NCBI GenBank assembly: GCA_038373885.1
Contig: JAWZYV010013170.1
Coordinates: forward strand, 174,399-238,398
Reading direction: 5' to 3'
DNA from: Cheiracanthium punctorium
Lineage: Eukaryota; Arthropoda; Arachnida; Araneae; Cheiracanthiidae
DNA: 64,000 nucleotides
The notes under the pieces were generated by a model. The model worked only from the letters and a program-made list of their open reading frames with translations, did not search any database and was not told the origin of the DNA. How positions within the stretch are numbered: the stretch's first letter is position 1; each line of letters begins with the position of its first letter. Shown here one piece after another: positions 34,504-47,660 of this stretch. A program made the position numbers and the translations under genes.

Positions 34504-35316
34504 CGCGCGTAAAGATACACGCACACACTTTTTTTGTTTTAAAATTATCACACTTCTAAATTAGTAAAGATGTAAAAACTAATTTGAATTTATCATGAAA
34601 CAAATTGATCACTTGGGTATTATTCTTTACTCGACCAATTACTTTCCAGTATTTGTTACCTCTAATACTATAAAAAAATTTATATTTGCTTTTTTCTCTG
34701 TTGATTTTTCAGTAGACAAAGTTTTGTGAATGACATATTCCTGACTAGAAAATTTCTGAAGAACGAATAGTTATAAAACACCATTTTATTTATTTTGAAC
34801 GCACAGTCTTGATGTAGCTAAAACAGAATAATTCCAAATTTCGTAGTTTCTGTCAGGAAAAATAATATATTCAGGGCTAGAAAAATTTTGAAAAAATAAT
34901 TTTTGTATGCTATGCTAAGGCAAAGAGATACGCAGGAGCAACTACCGCGGCCATATCTAAAGCTTTCACATAGGAGGGGTCCAGCTATGGGGAAGGGGGA
35001 TTCATTCTCTCAGTGAAATGTGATTAACGGTACATCTTGTTGGTCTTTGTGACCAAAACAAAGTTAAAGGATCTATTAAAAGAAATCCTTGTCAAAAATT
35101 TGCCCAGAAACTTCTGTAACTAATTTAAATTCCCAAATAAAAGAAAAGCTGCTGAAGGGGAAAGATAAGATAAAACAAAATATTTATTACATTCTAAGGA
35201 AAAAAACTTTTACAAATTCCAAGCAGGTCCCGTCCAGTACAGGAAAAAAAAAATGTCTTCAAAAATTTTATTTTCAAAACCAGGTCTAAAAGACCCCCCC
35301 CCCCCGAAAAGAAAAT
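34504..35316. other. Intron 4 segment, nothing recognised
   Basis: AT-rich sequence between the minisatellite element and the twin hairpins. Short ORFs only. Nothing supported. Confidence 0.5.
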
Positions 35317-35406
35317 CCTCAAACAATTAAACATCAATTGTTTGAGGTTTGTTTCCCATTCTTTTAGGGGAAGCTGTTCTGAAATAGCTTCCCCTAAAAG
35401 AATGGG
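35317..35406. repeat. Two adjacent perfect hairpins
   Basis: The first hairpin has 12-bp arms CCTCAAACAATT (35317-35328, 35336-35347). The second has 21-bp arms beginning CCCATTCTTTTAGGGGAAGC (35355-35375, 35386-35406) with a 10-base loop. A C-tract precedes them. Confidence 0.85.
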
Positions 35407-35781
35407 GATGAATTAGATTAATTTAGCTCTATCACTAATTCCATATTTAGTTTAATTACGCATAATTAATTTTACATTTATGATTTTCCTCACAAAATTA
35501 CATGGTTATGAAAATAATTTACATTTACTATCAAAAGGGTAACTATACCCGCAGAAAACCCCTCGACTGGGGTAAAAACTAAGTTAATTAAGGAACCTCG
35601 ACCTTCTCCTACGCTTATGACGAGAAGTGGCAAAGACTACCACAAAATTTCTTCTTAAATACAACTGCAAATGCAATTTGCATTTGGAAACATTTAGAAG
35701 CTGAACGTAAACCAATCCCACTGGACTGTGAACACGTCCAAATGAGATTGCATAAACCACACCTAATCGTATCTGCATGTT

Positions 35782-37070
35782 TCTCTCTATTCTAGAAAAA
35801 AGTAAAGGCAGCTGTGTCGACGCTGGCGATGTCAAAGCTTGTTGGCCTATCTCCTCCTAAACCGTGGGGATTTAAGTTTTGACTAAGGTGCCCACAGATT
35901 CGAAAAATTCCGAGGAACCTGATAAGCTGACTTAAATTTCGAAAATCGAATTATTTTAAAAGATATTAATAAAAAACTGAAAAAATAAACAGAATGGTTG
36001 CCAGATTTGGCGTAAAATCATTCATTCCATTGCAACAAAGCGTTTCCAAGTATGTAGTATCACGTGAAATTGTCAAAAATGAGTTATATATATAGAATTA
36101 CGCCCATTTTACGCCAAAATAAAAACTATACGAAATAAAGTTGACATGTTTCAAATAGTAAGTTCGCTTAGACAACAGGAGTTTAGAATTAGCGATTATT
36201 CGTTTTTCCAAAACAGAATAACTAATATCTTGAAAATGAAAAATAATTAAAACAGATTATTTTAAAGCCGGTTCGGTCCAGGTGGATTATTGGCTACCAG
36301 TAGAAATATTTGGCGGCATTAACTATGCCATTATAGCAGTTACAGTACACTTTGGATATTTGCTAGCGCGACGAGATGGTATAATTCGTGGTGCTAAATA
36401 CGCCAATCTGCAAACGATTATGTAAATGAAACTATGGATAACGGTTTTCCGGTAACATTAAATGAACAGTAATTATAGGTTGTGAGCATGTGTAAAAAGC
36501 CAAATAATGAAAAGTCGCCATTGGTGGCAAGCTATCCTATCTGTTCCGTAGCTTTTATTAACTTTACATGTACGCAAGTCGCCAAATAATGAAAAATCGC
36601 CATGGGTGGCAAATTCGCAAGGTGTCCAATAGGTTTTACATTATTAAAAATACAGCTGAAACAGATGTTCTGATTTTATTACGCTTTAGCTCCTAATTAA
36701 TATAACTTTTGAATGGCAACATTAAATATCATTGTGTTTCTGAGGAGTGCAAATAATTTTTCCAGCGATTATAAGCGGAGTCCGCACTCCAGGCGGAATA
36801 TAGCTCAGGACCCGTACAACACGGATTTCCATAACAAAATATCTTCCGTGTTATGAAGGGGAGGGGGTCTACTGTAGTGTGAAATTTAAATTTTTATGTA
36901 CCAATAAACATCCAAGTACCAAGCAATGTGTAGCTCAGTAACATTCTATCTGATCCAATCTTCGATTTTTGTCTGTTGAAATTATGTCTTTTTTACGAAT
37001 AAGCGTTATTAGGGACCGAATGCCTCATACAAAAAGTGAGCGTAGCCAGTCTGGGGGCCTTGGCCCCTAG
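35782..37070 (+). mobile_element. Non-autonomous Helitron
   Basis: 5' TCTCTCTATTCTAGAAAAAA and 3' GGGGGCCTTGGCCCCTAG followed by T. 1289 bp, the inverted counterpart of 8056-9350. The 5' host base is T rather than A. Confidence 0.78.
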
Positions 37071-37295
37071 TATATTTAAAAAATGACTTACTGAAGTGCT
37101 TTAGATATTCGGGATTTTACTTAAGAAGAATGCTTACGCAACTGCGTAGCTGAATACATTCTCGGTCGTGACGAGGAATAGAATTACACAACTCTATCCC
37201 TTTTTGAATAATTACACTTTCGCCAGTGTGGGGCGTATTGAAAAAAGGCTAGTAAAATGGATAGCGGAGGACGAATGGGTTTTATTTATTAGCTA

Positions 37296-38745
37296 CTAGC
37301 TGAAGTACCCGTTCTTCGCACGGGAATGAATGGACTTTTTGATATTAATATTTGTTGAGATTACTGTAATAAAGAGATATTGTAATAAAGAGATATTGTG
37401 ATTACTGTAATAAAGAGATTATTGTAATAAAGAGATATAGCAAAATGGATATCGCGTTATATTGTGTTCAATAATCATGCATACTGAATTTCAAGGCAAT
37501 CGTTTTTACGGTGCAGAAGGCGATGCGGCGTAGCGCAATCTAGTGGCGAGTTTTAGCAAAACGGATACGGCGAAAATATTCTTCGCATTCAGATATCGAT
37601 GTGTACGAATTTTCATGACGATCGACTGGACAGTCCTGAAGTTCATGTGTTGACGCGACATCTAGTGGCTGGAGTTTTTCAACCTCCTACACACATACCA
37701 ACATTCATTTTTATCTATAACCAGTCTTATTATACGTATATACCAGTCTCAAGTAAAATCCAGTTTCAAATCTAAGCCTCGCCAAAGTGACAGCATACGC
37801 CATTTTGCAAGAGTTTTTTCAGGGAATCATTCGAAGCATTGACTTAGCAGCAATTAAAATGGGAAATGGTTCGACCGCCAGGCATTTATTTGAAAAGTGG
37901 AATCCCTTAATACAGCCGCATTTTTTAAATTATCAACTATAACATGTTTTATTCATCGTTACCTCGATGCACTAAATGCGAAGATTTCAATTTTCTGAAA
38001 TTTGACGGATTTCCCCCAAGTTAAATCAATGTACTCAATTGGCGAGAATTCTGAAGCTTCATCGCTTGAAATGCCCTAATAACTGCATTAGTTCTGCACG
38101 GATAGTTAAAATTTAATTTTGTATTCTAAGAAAACCTATACACTTGTTTTCAAAAATGCTTTTCCCTTAAGCTCTCAGTAAATTGCGCCAAAAAGCCTAA
38201 AACTGTGCAAACCGCTAGAACTCATTTTCTAAAAATCGGCCTATTAGCCATTTTATTTTTCGCCAAACTAAAAAAAATTACATATTAGTCTCGGATATCT
38301 TCGATCCTCATTGTTTTGCGTATAAATCATTTCATTCCTGCTCTCATTTCTTATGCGCACACGATATTACAATTAAAAAAATAACCTTACAAATATAAAC
38401 TGAAAAAATCATTATTATTCTTTTATTTTTACTTCATTTTTACTTCAAGAATATAAAACATTTTATTCGGCAAAATCGCCACACATTGCAACCAAGATGC
38501 TTATTTCACACACTCTTTTCACTACAGGTTTTACAATTACGTAAAGCTTTCTGCGTGGAGAACATAAAAAATCTCTTAAATTCCGGGAACGGCTGGACTT
38601 TCAAAGTTTTAAAGTGGACTATCATTTATTCTATATTATTTTACATATCTGTGTAAAATTTCAGGCTGACAGGTCCATTTTTGTGGAATTGTATACTACC
38701 CAAATCAACAAATTGACAAACAGAATTTCATTTTTATTTATAAGA
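37296..38745 (-). mobile_element. Non-autonomous Helitron
   Basis: On the - strand the 3' end is CCCGTGCGAAGAACGGG (hairpin), then TACTTCAGCTAG at 37296, followed by T. The 5' end TCTTATAAATAAAAATGAAA is at 38745, preceded by A. The right two thirds (37742-38745) are duplicated at 39655-40668. Confidence 0.78.
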
Positions 38746-38789
38746 TAACCCACGCTTGTTTTTAAAAATACCCTCTCATTAAATTGCGC

Positions 38790-39643
38790 CAAGCTCTAGA
38801 ATCATAGAAAATCTGACACACTTTCAGATGTTAAATACGCACTAAAGTGAAATATAAAAAGAGTTATAATCCATGGGTCTTCCCTATTTTCCTTCCTTCT
38901 TTCATTAAGTTGGAAAGCGTATCATTATTCATGAGTGTGATTAAACAAAATTAAAATTGGTATTTCTAACATCCTTTTTTCTGGATGTAATGCATTAGAA
39001 ATAGATGCAGAAAAGCTGCTTAGAAAAATGCACAATTCCAACTGGATGAAAATTTCAGAAACTTATACGCAGGTGTATTCATAACCCAAATAGTAGACGA
39101 TTAAATTATGATAAATAGCGCCAAGCGTTAGAATCCTCCTCAAAATCGCACATCAACCCCTTTTACTTTTCGACCAATTAAAAAGTTGCACATTTATTTT
39201 CCCAAAATTTCCAAATTCTATTTTTCTTTTGAGTATAAATCATTTCATTCCCGCTCTGATATCACATGCACACGATATTTTAATTTAAAAACAACCTTAC
39301 AAATAATCTAGACAAAATTTAAAAAAAATCGTTATTCTTTTATTTTTACTTCAAGAGTCTGAATCATTTAATGAACTGCCGAATGTGGCAACCTAGATAA
39401 GCTTAATCCTCGCTTAATTGACTGTGGGGTTACAATTACGAAATGGCGGAAAGCAAAAATTAGCCTTTTGCAATACGTTTTTATCGATATTTCCTAAAAT
39501 AGTTCGAATTTTGAAAAAATCGCTTCGAGGTGTGTCGGGGCCTGTCATGGAGAATTTCCGTTCAAAACTTGGTAGGTCTGCGATCACCCGTTTGCGAGCT
39601 ACGCGAGACACAGACAAACAAACAGTTTACACACATTGTTTTA
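38790..39643 (-). mobile_element. Helitron fragment (family of 52470)
   Basis: - strand match to the 5' part of the 52470/33284 family, including GTAGCTCGC...GTGTCTCGCG text and the CTATATTAATAAAACAATG end at 39643 with the initial T lost. No 3' terminus. Confidence 0.65.
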
Positions 39644-39654
39644 TTAATATAGCT

Positions 39655-40668
39655 ACCAGTCTCAAATAAAATCCAGTTTCAAATCTAAACCTCGCCAAAG
39701 TGCCAACATACGCCATTTTGCAAGAGTTTTTTCAGGGAATCATTCGAAGCATTGACTTAGCAGCAATAAATTTTGGAAATGGTTCGACCTTTAAAAAGTA
39801 AAACACGCTTTTATTTGGAAAGTGGAATCCTTTAATACAGCCGCATTTTTTAAATTATCAACTAAATAACATGTTTTATTCATCGTTACTCCGATGTACT
39901 ATATGCGAAGATTTCAATTATCTGAAATTTGGCGGAATTCCCCCAACTTAAATCAATGCACTCAATTGGCGAGAATGCTGAAGATAGATCACTTGAAATC
40001 CCTTAATAACTGCATTATTTCCGCACGGATCATTAAAATTTAACGCTGTATTCTAATAAAACCTTTGCACCTGTTTTCAAAAATCCATTTCCTTAAGCTC
40101 TCAGTAAATTACGCCAAGCCGGAAACTGTGCAAACCGCTAGAACTCACTTTCTCGGCATTTTGAGTCATTTTATTTTTCGCCAAACTAAAAAATTTTAAC
40201 ATAGTAGCCTCAGAAATCTTCAATTCTTATTGTTTTGCGTATAAAACATTTCATTCCAGCTCTATTTTCCCATGCACACGATATTATAATTAAAAAAATT
40301 AACCTTACGAATATAAACTAACAAAAAAAATCATTATTATTCTTTTATTTTTACTTTGAGAATTTAAAACATTTTATTCGGCAAAATCGCCACACATGGC
40401 AACCACGATGCTTCTTTCACACTTTTTTCACTACAGGGGTTACAATTATGGAAAGCTTTTTGCGTGGAAAGCATAAAAAATCTGTTAAATTCCGGGAACG
40501 GGTGGACTTTCAAAGTTTTAAAGTAGACTATAATTTATTCTATATTATTTTACACATCTGTGAAAAATTTCAGGCTTATAGGTCCATTTTTTGTGGATTT
40601 GTATACGACTCAAATCCACAAACAGACAAACAAACAAACAAACAGAATTTCATTTTTATTTATAAGGA
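39655..40668 (-). mobile_element. Helitron fragment (direct repeat of 37742-38745)
   Basis: 5' end TCCTTATAAATAAAAATGAA at 40668 with A before it. About 1 kb is shared with 37742-38745 in the same orientation. The 3' end with the hairpin is missing. Confidence 0.7.
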
Positions 40669-41195
40669 TTATGATTTTAAAGGTTTGGTTTTAATAAAAT
40701 AATTTAGCATTTAATATTTAATTTTAGAATAAAAAAAACCCACAAATTTTACTATAAATAACTTATGAAAAGATTCAGTTACATTACAAATTTTTAATCT
40801 TAATGGTAAGTTTTTCATTACCTATTAAAATATAGTATTTACGGTTGTCAAATTAGCATTTTTGCGTAGACTAAATGGGGAAAGGGGTCCAGGCCCCTAA
40901 CCTTATATACATTCGTGGATTCTGCCTATGGATCGTGCCCTGTTCGATGGAATTTTTAAAGGGGGGGGGTCTAACGTGTATTCACCTTAAATATGGAGAA
41001 ATCCGCCCAAAACTCTAGACCGTTCAATCGACAGCTGCGTGGTAGGTCAGAACACTAGACCTTCACACTTCAGCCGTCTACCATTTGAAGTGCCAAATGA
41101 GGCTAAAAAATAGATTTTAGAAAACCTTTTTTTGTTAAAAGCACAACCTTGATGTAATGAAAGAGAAATTCTCATATTTTGTATAATTTCCACAG

Positions 41196-41435
41196 AATTC
41201 TGTCCGAGAGAAAGAACGAGAAGTATGGTTTGTGATGACAGGCATGGGATGCCAATGGCCTGGCATGGGTCTAGAAATGATGGAGATTAAGGTATTCGCA
41301 GATTCCATGAGAAGATCAGCAGATGTACTGAAACCTTACGGCATAGATTTGTTCGAACTGTTGCAAAGAGACAAACATTATTTGAACAAAAATCGAAATA
41401 TAACGCCAGCCTTTGTCACAATTGCAGCTATTCAG
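41196..41435 (+). CDS. FASN-like: FAS exon 5: start of malonyl/acetyl transferase
   Basis: A 240-bp phase 0-0 exon. It opens NSVREKEREVWFVMTGMG and continues CQWPGMG, the hallmark entry of the animal FAS MAT domain, with the first glycine-rich strand that forms the oxyanion hole. It ends ITPAFVTIAAIQ just before the nucleophile elbow. The acceptor is TTTCCACAG ending at 41195 and the donor is GTAAGT from 41436. MAT loads acetyl and malonyl groups from CoA onto ACP. Confidence 0.93.
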
Positions 41436-42157
41436 GTAAGTTTAAATTATCAACGTATTTGATAAGTAGACAATTTGATACATTTAACATTTCGAAAGAT
41501 TTGTCTAACATAGCTGTGTATACTCACATACATATAATTTTTCGTAAAGTAATCTATACGAAAATGCAGTAAAAGTAATTCATACACAGAGATGCAAAAG
41601 TCATGAGGTACAGCAGAATGTAAATTTCAAAATAATGTTAGTTCTGCATTAAAGGAGTACACTTCCTTTATTAAGTACACTTAATAAAAAATATTCGAGG
41701 TGAATTAACCTAAAGTAGATAGAGGAAAGAGGGGGATGCTTGTGGTTTAAAAGAGCAAAAATTAAGTTTTCTCAGGGCGGAAAAAAAATTTAATTTAGTA
41801 CAAAAATTAGAGGATATCTTCATTACATATGATACAACTGCACTTCTGAAGATTTGGAACATATATGGGCAGCTCCGGCCTGCTGGCCGAATGTGGTCCG
41901 TTCGTATTTGAGAATTTTCATATCATAATTCATTTTTTAGTTCATAATTTTAGTGATGCACCTATACTTTTGAGATTATGAATAAAAATTAAGCTTTAAG
42001 CTTTAATTAGGCTCTTTAAATTAAGCTTAATTTACGATTTTGAGATTTTAAAGGCTTTAAGGCTTCAAAAAAGGTATTTAAAAAAATAATTCATAGTAAT
42101 AATTATTAATAATTAATAAATAACACACGACCCTCACTTTTTTCGGTTTCATTGCAG

Positions 42158-42347
42158 ATTGCTTTAGTCGATGTTTTAAGAACTCTGGATATACAACCAG
42201 ACGGCATTATTGGACACAGCACCGGAGAACTTATTTGCGCTTATGCAGACGGATGCTGTACAGCCGAACAGACTATTTTATCTGCATACACGAGAGGCCA
42301 AAGTGTAGAAAAGGCTGGTCTAGCGGAAGGACTAATGGCAGCTGTTG
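42158..42347 (+). CDS. FASN-like: FAS exon 6: MAT nucleophile serine
   Basis: The 190-bp exon encodes the transferase nucleophile elbow GHSTGE, in which Ser forms the acyl-enzyme. Farther on, YTRGQSVEKAG carries the conserved Arg that binds the malonyl carboxylate, and the exon ends LMAAVG. The acceptor is TCATTGCAG ending at 42157 and the donor is GTACGT from 42348. It enters in phase 0 and leaves in phase 1, matching exon 7. Confidence 0.93.
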
Positions 42348-43005
42348 GTACGTAATATAAACAGAATTTTGAATTTACCAAAGAAAAAATTTGTTTTAAA
42401 ATTAAAATATATCAAGTAAATTTTTTAAGTCAATTTATGTATTTTATAAATTAGACAGCTAAGAATATATTTTTAATTTCACTTTGTAATCTAAACTGTT
42501 CCAAGCTGTCTTAGGCTGAACTGAAAAAATATGTTTTGTTGATTCAGCAAGATTTTGGTTGGCTCTATTTCAAAGAAATATTTTTGTTGGATTAGCAAAC
42601 TATTTTGGTAATTTAGCAAAAAAAAAAGTTAAAACTAACAAAATTATTTGGTTTAAACAGTGCAAACGAAATTTTTGTTGAATCAACAAAATGTTGTTCA
42701 ATTCAACAAAACATTTTTTATCTTTGTGGGCGCATCTCATCTTTATAAATAACTGCCTTAGCTCGGTGTTGAACGGGCAGATTACTTGTTAGGGCATAAT
42801 TTGCGGAAAATAGTTGTCATGCCAATCTCTAATGCACTGATCTGTTTTATTTTCATAAATACACATGTTTTCAATATATATGTATGGGTCATTCCTTTTT
42901 TTAAACATATAAAATTTTGCTGTATAAAACCATATTTACTTAAGCATTTCAAGTTCATTTTTCACTCATTATTTTAATCACATTATATCAATCACTAGTT
43001 ATATA

Positions 43006-45824
43006 CCGGGTGATTCAAAATAGATGTTAAGGTGATTATTTTATAAACCGTAAGTGATCGAAACATACTTCCATTTATAAAAGTTCGTCAGATTAAGAGC
43101 AGCTTTCAGATATGACATTTTTACTTCCTTGTACATAGTATAAGGAAGTAATGTGATCCCGAAAAATTAAGGGGACCAAATTTCGACGAAAAAAACCGAT
43201 TTTGACTACGTCTAAATTTACTTTTAAGAATTTTTTCGATGCATCGCATCGTAAGCTAGCATGCACGATCACATAAACGCGTCTGCAACTCATTTTGTCC
43301 AGCGGTGAGTCTATTTTGGCCAGTTTTTCCATGCCGTCTGTACCTACGTACGTATGTATGTAACTCGCATATCTCAAAAACTATTGGCCGTAGAATGTTG
43401 AAATTTGATATTTAGGATTCGTTTATGATCTAATTGTGCATCTCCCCTTTTGGTCGCAATCGAAAGGACAGTTCATGTACAGGACCGCCCAAAAGATTCG
43501 AAATACATTACGCTCTATGGGCCGAAATTCATTAAACTCACATATCTCAAAAACTATTGGTCGTAGAATGTTGAAACTTTACATTTAGGATTGTTGTAAG
43601 ATTTGGTTGTGCACCTCCTCTTTCGGTTCCATTCGACTGCATATTTTATCTACAGAGCGGCTCAAAAGATTCTAATTACATTACGCTCTATGGGCCGAAA
43701 TTCATTAAAGCGTATTTTAGTGATATTGGCCTATTTCAAACGACTCAGATGTGATATACGCTGTGATAAGAGTTACAAAATGAATTTCTTCATTAAAAAA
43801 AAGTCTTTATCATTTATAGTTCTGCTACAGGAACACTCAAAAGATTTCCAATACATTATGGTCAATGGCAATTTTAGGGGCATTCATCCATTTCAAGCAC
43901 AATACCGTCCTACCACATAAGTTAGGTAATCGTCCGACCACGCTCATGTGCCTCCCTCAAGAACTACGCCAAAAGTCGCGAAGCTTGTCGACAATTGGTG
44001 TACGTGTGTATGTACTTAACTCGCAAATCTCAAAAACTATACGTCGTAGAATGTTGAAATTTCATATATAAGATTGTTGTAACATCTAGTTGTGCATTTC
44101 GATTTTTGGTTCCAATCCGCTGCAGAGTTTATTTATAGGACCACCGAAAAGAATTTCAGTACTTTAATGTCTATGGACATCTTCAATATAATACAACTGT
44201 AGACAGTCATTGTTTGGTACATGGCCAAAATCTCGCCGTCTGACGTCTTGGCGAGTTTTTCCGAAATATCGCCACATTTGGCGATACTTTGTCATTTGGT
44301 CCATGCCCAAAGTATCGCCATTTGTCATCGTTCTTGGCGAGTTTTGGCGAAATATCGCCAAAATTGGCGATAATCTGTCATTGTTTGGTCCATGCTTAAA
44401 ATTTCGCTATATCTCGTCGACATTGACGAGTTTCGCCGAATTTTCGCCAAAAATTATTTCGTATTTTGTATAACTCTAAAACTTTAACCCGTAGAATTTT
44501 TAACTTTTGTATTTAGAACTATTGTAATATCTAACTGTTTTCAATATCTTTTTTTGACAGCAATCGACTGGGAATTTATTTACTGGGTGAGCCAAATGAC
44601 GTTAAATACATTGAGGTGTATGGATGCATTCAATTCATTGAAAGTCTGTGGCCAATGACTACTTTGGGTATCCCCCAAATCTTGTTGGATTTTGGTGAAA
44701 TATCGCCAAATAAAGTGTCTGAAGGAAATCTTTCAAACTGAACTCAGCTTGGCGATATCGAAATATTTGGCTAGAAATCGTTAAACCTCACTATTAGTGA
44801 TATTTTATCTCTTTCAAACAAATAAGTTTAGATGAAGTGCGTCGAAAATATTTTTGATGTAATGGACGTGCGAGGAAGTCATGTGTTGTACACATCCGAT
44901 TTTTTTTTAAATGTAGGTTGCAGACATAATAAAATACGAAATTTAATTGTTATACGGTACCTCCTTTATTACCCTTTATACTTAGAAGATTGTTGCTCTT
45001 TTCCTAAGAAAATTAATAAAACAAATCCCGTGTCTCTACGTGGAATAGTTTCCGAGATATATCAATTTGAAAATTTTGGCATTTGTCGCCAAGTAATAAG
45101 GGATGTCTCCAAAGTGTGAAAAATGTAATTACTTTTCAACTGTCGTTAATTTATGCTAATAATCACTCGATAGACGCAGTTGACATCTTAAATCCGAATT
45201 TAGCTAGAATTTTCCTGTAACGCATGTTTGGTAGTTTCTTGTGAAAGTTACTTACACCATTATTTTGTCGTTCTCTTTTACACGTTAAAATTCCTTCTCT
45301 AGAAGCGTGATATAATCAGTGAATGATCCCACTAAAAGACTAAATTATCGCTAATTTCATACCTCAGTACCGATCTATTTAGGTAAAATTGTACCTGTTA
45401 TTTTCACACGTTATAACGGATCTAATTGACATTCGCAACAATGGGATCATTATTTAACATTTATCAACCCAAAGCAAAGATTTTTTCGCTTGAAAACCGA
45501 CGCCAACACAGCAGGTAAAGTGGTATAAGTCATCATTTTTAAAAATAAATTTTTTTTCTAACTATTTTATTTGACACAGGATTTGTTTTATTAATTTTCT
45601 TAGGCAAAGAGCGGCATTCTTCTAAATATAAAGAGTAGGAAAGGAGGTACCGTATAAAACTTAAATTTTGTATTTTAATATGCATACAATCCCCAGTAAA
45701 AAAATGCAATATCTGAAAGCTACTCTTAATTTGGCGAACTCTTATTTTGGCGAACTGGCGAGTATGTTTCGATCACTTACGGTTTAAAAAATAATCGCCT
45801 TCACATCTATTTCAAATCACCCGG
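43006..45824. mobile_element. Long-TIR element (TA target) interrupted by repeat A
   Basis: Ends CCGGGTGATTCAAAATAGA and, from the right, CCGGGTGATTTGAAATAGA, with TA on both flanks. The inverted arms run on for over 200 bp: 43006-43117 plus 44915-45035 pair with 45575-45824, including ACGGTACCTCCTTT. Repeat A copy 2 sits in the left arm. The TA target suggests Tc1/mariner affinity. No transposase ORF was found. Confidence 0.72.
43118..44914. mobile_element. Repeat A, copy 2
   Basis: Collinear with 12562-14582: ACTTCCTTGTACATAG start, a shorter GTAC tract, ~180-bp units, the TTGGCGA-rich block (44224-44460) and the CATGTGTTGTACACATC end. Fewer tandem units than copy 1. Confidence 0.75.
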
Positions 45825-46340
45825 TATTTATATTTTATTAATCCGCGCCATCACCAGCGAGATAAACGGTTTTACGTCATGCTTCGGAATGTATCACAAA
45901 ATTTAGAAATCCATGAATATTACAGGAACAGCGGTCTTTTTCGTTATAAAAGATAACCTATGTGTTAATTCAAGTTCAAAGGTATCGTCCATCAAAATTA
46001 CATCCAAACCCGTTCAACCGTTTCAGCGTGAAAGGGTAACAAACATCTAAACATTAGTATTTATAATATCAGTCGAATATAATATACTTTTACAAAAAAA
46101 TTCTATTTTGATTAACTTTTTTTTTAAATTTCAGGATTGCAACATTCAAACAGCCTGAAAGACTGCAAAAATGTCTAAAAAATAATGACGTTAAAAAGAT
46201 AAATTTTTATAAAGTTGTTTTTTTGGTTAATTTCCTCAGAGCATTGAGTGCAGCTGCCAGTGTCCGTCAGATCCAGTTAACCCTTTGAATTGAAAGCATT
46301 TTCACATCAATAATGAAGATCAACTGGATAGACTTCCCAA

Positions 46341-46708
46341 CTCTGAAAAAATGCAGCTTTTGACATCGATCTATATAACTACTACCAACAATTGCTATCG
46401 ATTTAATAGCCCATCTAGCGCCACAGCGTTAAAGAAGTTTTCTGACACAGCTAGCTGGGCAGCGGCACAGCCAGTTGTGATAGAAAACTTCAATGTGTTC
46501 AATTTTTACTTGGCGACTCTATTAGAATTTTTAATTTTTAGCACCACAGTGCTATTTCGCTCACTCCAGTATTGCTTGTTGACATATCCGGTGCATGTCA
46601 CATATCAGAAAACTTCTTTAACTACGTGGCGCCAGATAGGCTATTCGATCGATTGTTGTTGATAGTTAAATGGATCGATTCCAACAGCAGCACTTTTTAA
46701 GTGTTGGG
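46341..46708. mobile_element. MITE, CATCGAT family, copy 1
   Basis: CAACTCTGAAAAAATGCAGC at the left resembles the reverse complement of the right end (CAACACTTAAAAAGTGCTGC). Both continue TTG..ATCGATC. Interior AGCTAGCTGGGCAGCGGCAC can fold. Confidence 0.6.
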
Positions 46709-47039
46709 ACCATTTAACCATTTTTTTTTTGCAACTATCAGTGAAAGCGCTGAAATAAGTTGGTTTTTTCACAGCGCATGCCAAAGAGTCAAAAAGCTTG
46801 GCAATGAGAACATAATTCACAATGCACTTTTGTACCGCCACAATTATTTCCAATATTATTATATTCGTTTAATTCTCTAACGGGCAGTGTCCTCGTCGTG
46901 AGCACACAAAACTCTGACGTTTTTACGGTTGTCAGTCACGAAGAATAAATTTGATTTCTATAAAAATATTTGAGGGTGACACAGTTACACGTGAATCCTT
47001 TACTTTTTAGGACATCTTTTTCCGTAAAAATATTCGATC

Positions 47040-47217
47040 AGAGTAAAACCTCGATACAACGATGCTCAAAGGACCCATTAAAATGATTGTTCCAGAGGGA
47101 TGTATCGTTATATCGAGGAGGATACATTGTATTGAAATTCCAAGGAACCGAAAAATTGTAGCGTTATACAGGGATTATTGTTGCATCAAATATCGCTGTA
47201 GAGAGATTTTACTGCAT
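47040..47217. mobile_element. pogo/Tigger-like MITE
   Basis: GAGTAAAACCTCGATACAAC at the left and CAGTAAAATCTCTCTACAGC from the right match the CAGTAAAACCTC-type TIR of pogo-family MITEs. 178 bp, non-coding. Confidence 0.65.
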
Positions 47218-47317
47218 TAGTAAAATTGTCAGGATTATTTTTAACAGCACCGGTATCTGCTGAACACTGCAAGAATACGACAGAAATACATTGATATAGA
47301 AGAACAACTGGACAGAC

Positions 47318-47580
47318 TGCCCAGTGCTGAAAAAAGGGCAGCTGTTGCCATCGCTCGATTAAACTAGCAAAAAGAAGGCAGTCGATCCAATTGTTCGATC
47401 ATTTTTTGACACAATCGTTTCAATCGTTTTTTTTTTTTGACACAGCTGGCTGTGCGCGCGCTCAGCCAGATGTGTCAAAAAATGGTCTCTAGATGTGTCA
47501 CGCGATGAACGATTCGATCGACCGCCATTTTTTTGATAATTTAATCAAGCGATGGCAACTGTTGCCCTTTTCTCAGCATT
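47318..47580. mobile_element. MITE, CATCGAT family, copy 2
   Basis: ~40-bp TIRs with GGGCAGCTGTTGCCATCGCT on the left and GGGCAACAGTTGCCATCGCT from the right. The centre is a hairpin around TTGACACAGCTGGCTG. It lies 81 bp before FAS exon 7. Confidence 0.7.
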
Positions 47581-47660
47581 GGGAAAAGATTCCGCATCAA
47601 AGGGTTTACCATCAGTGTAAGCCTAACTTTAAAATTGTATACTTCATTTTAATCTTGCAG

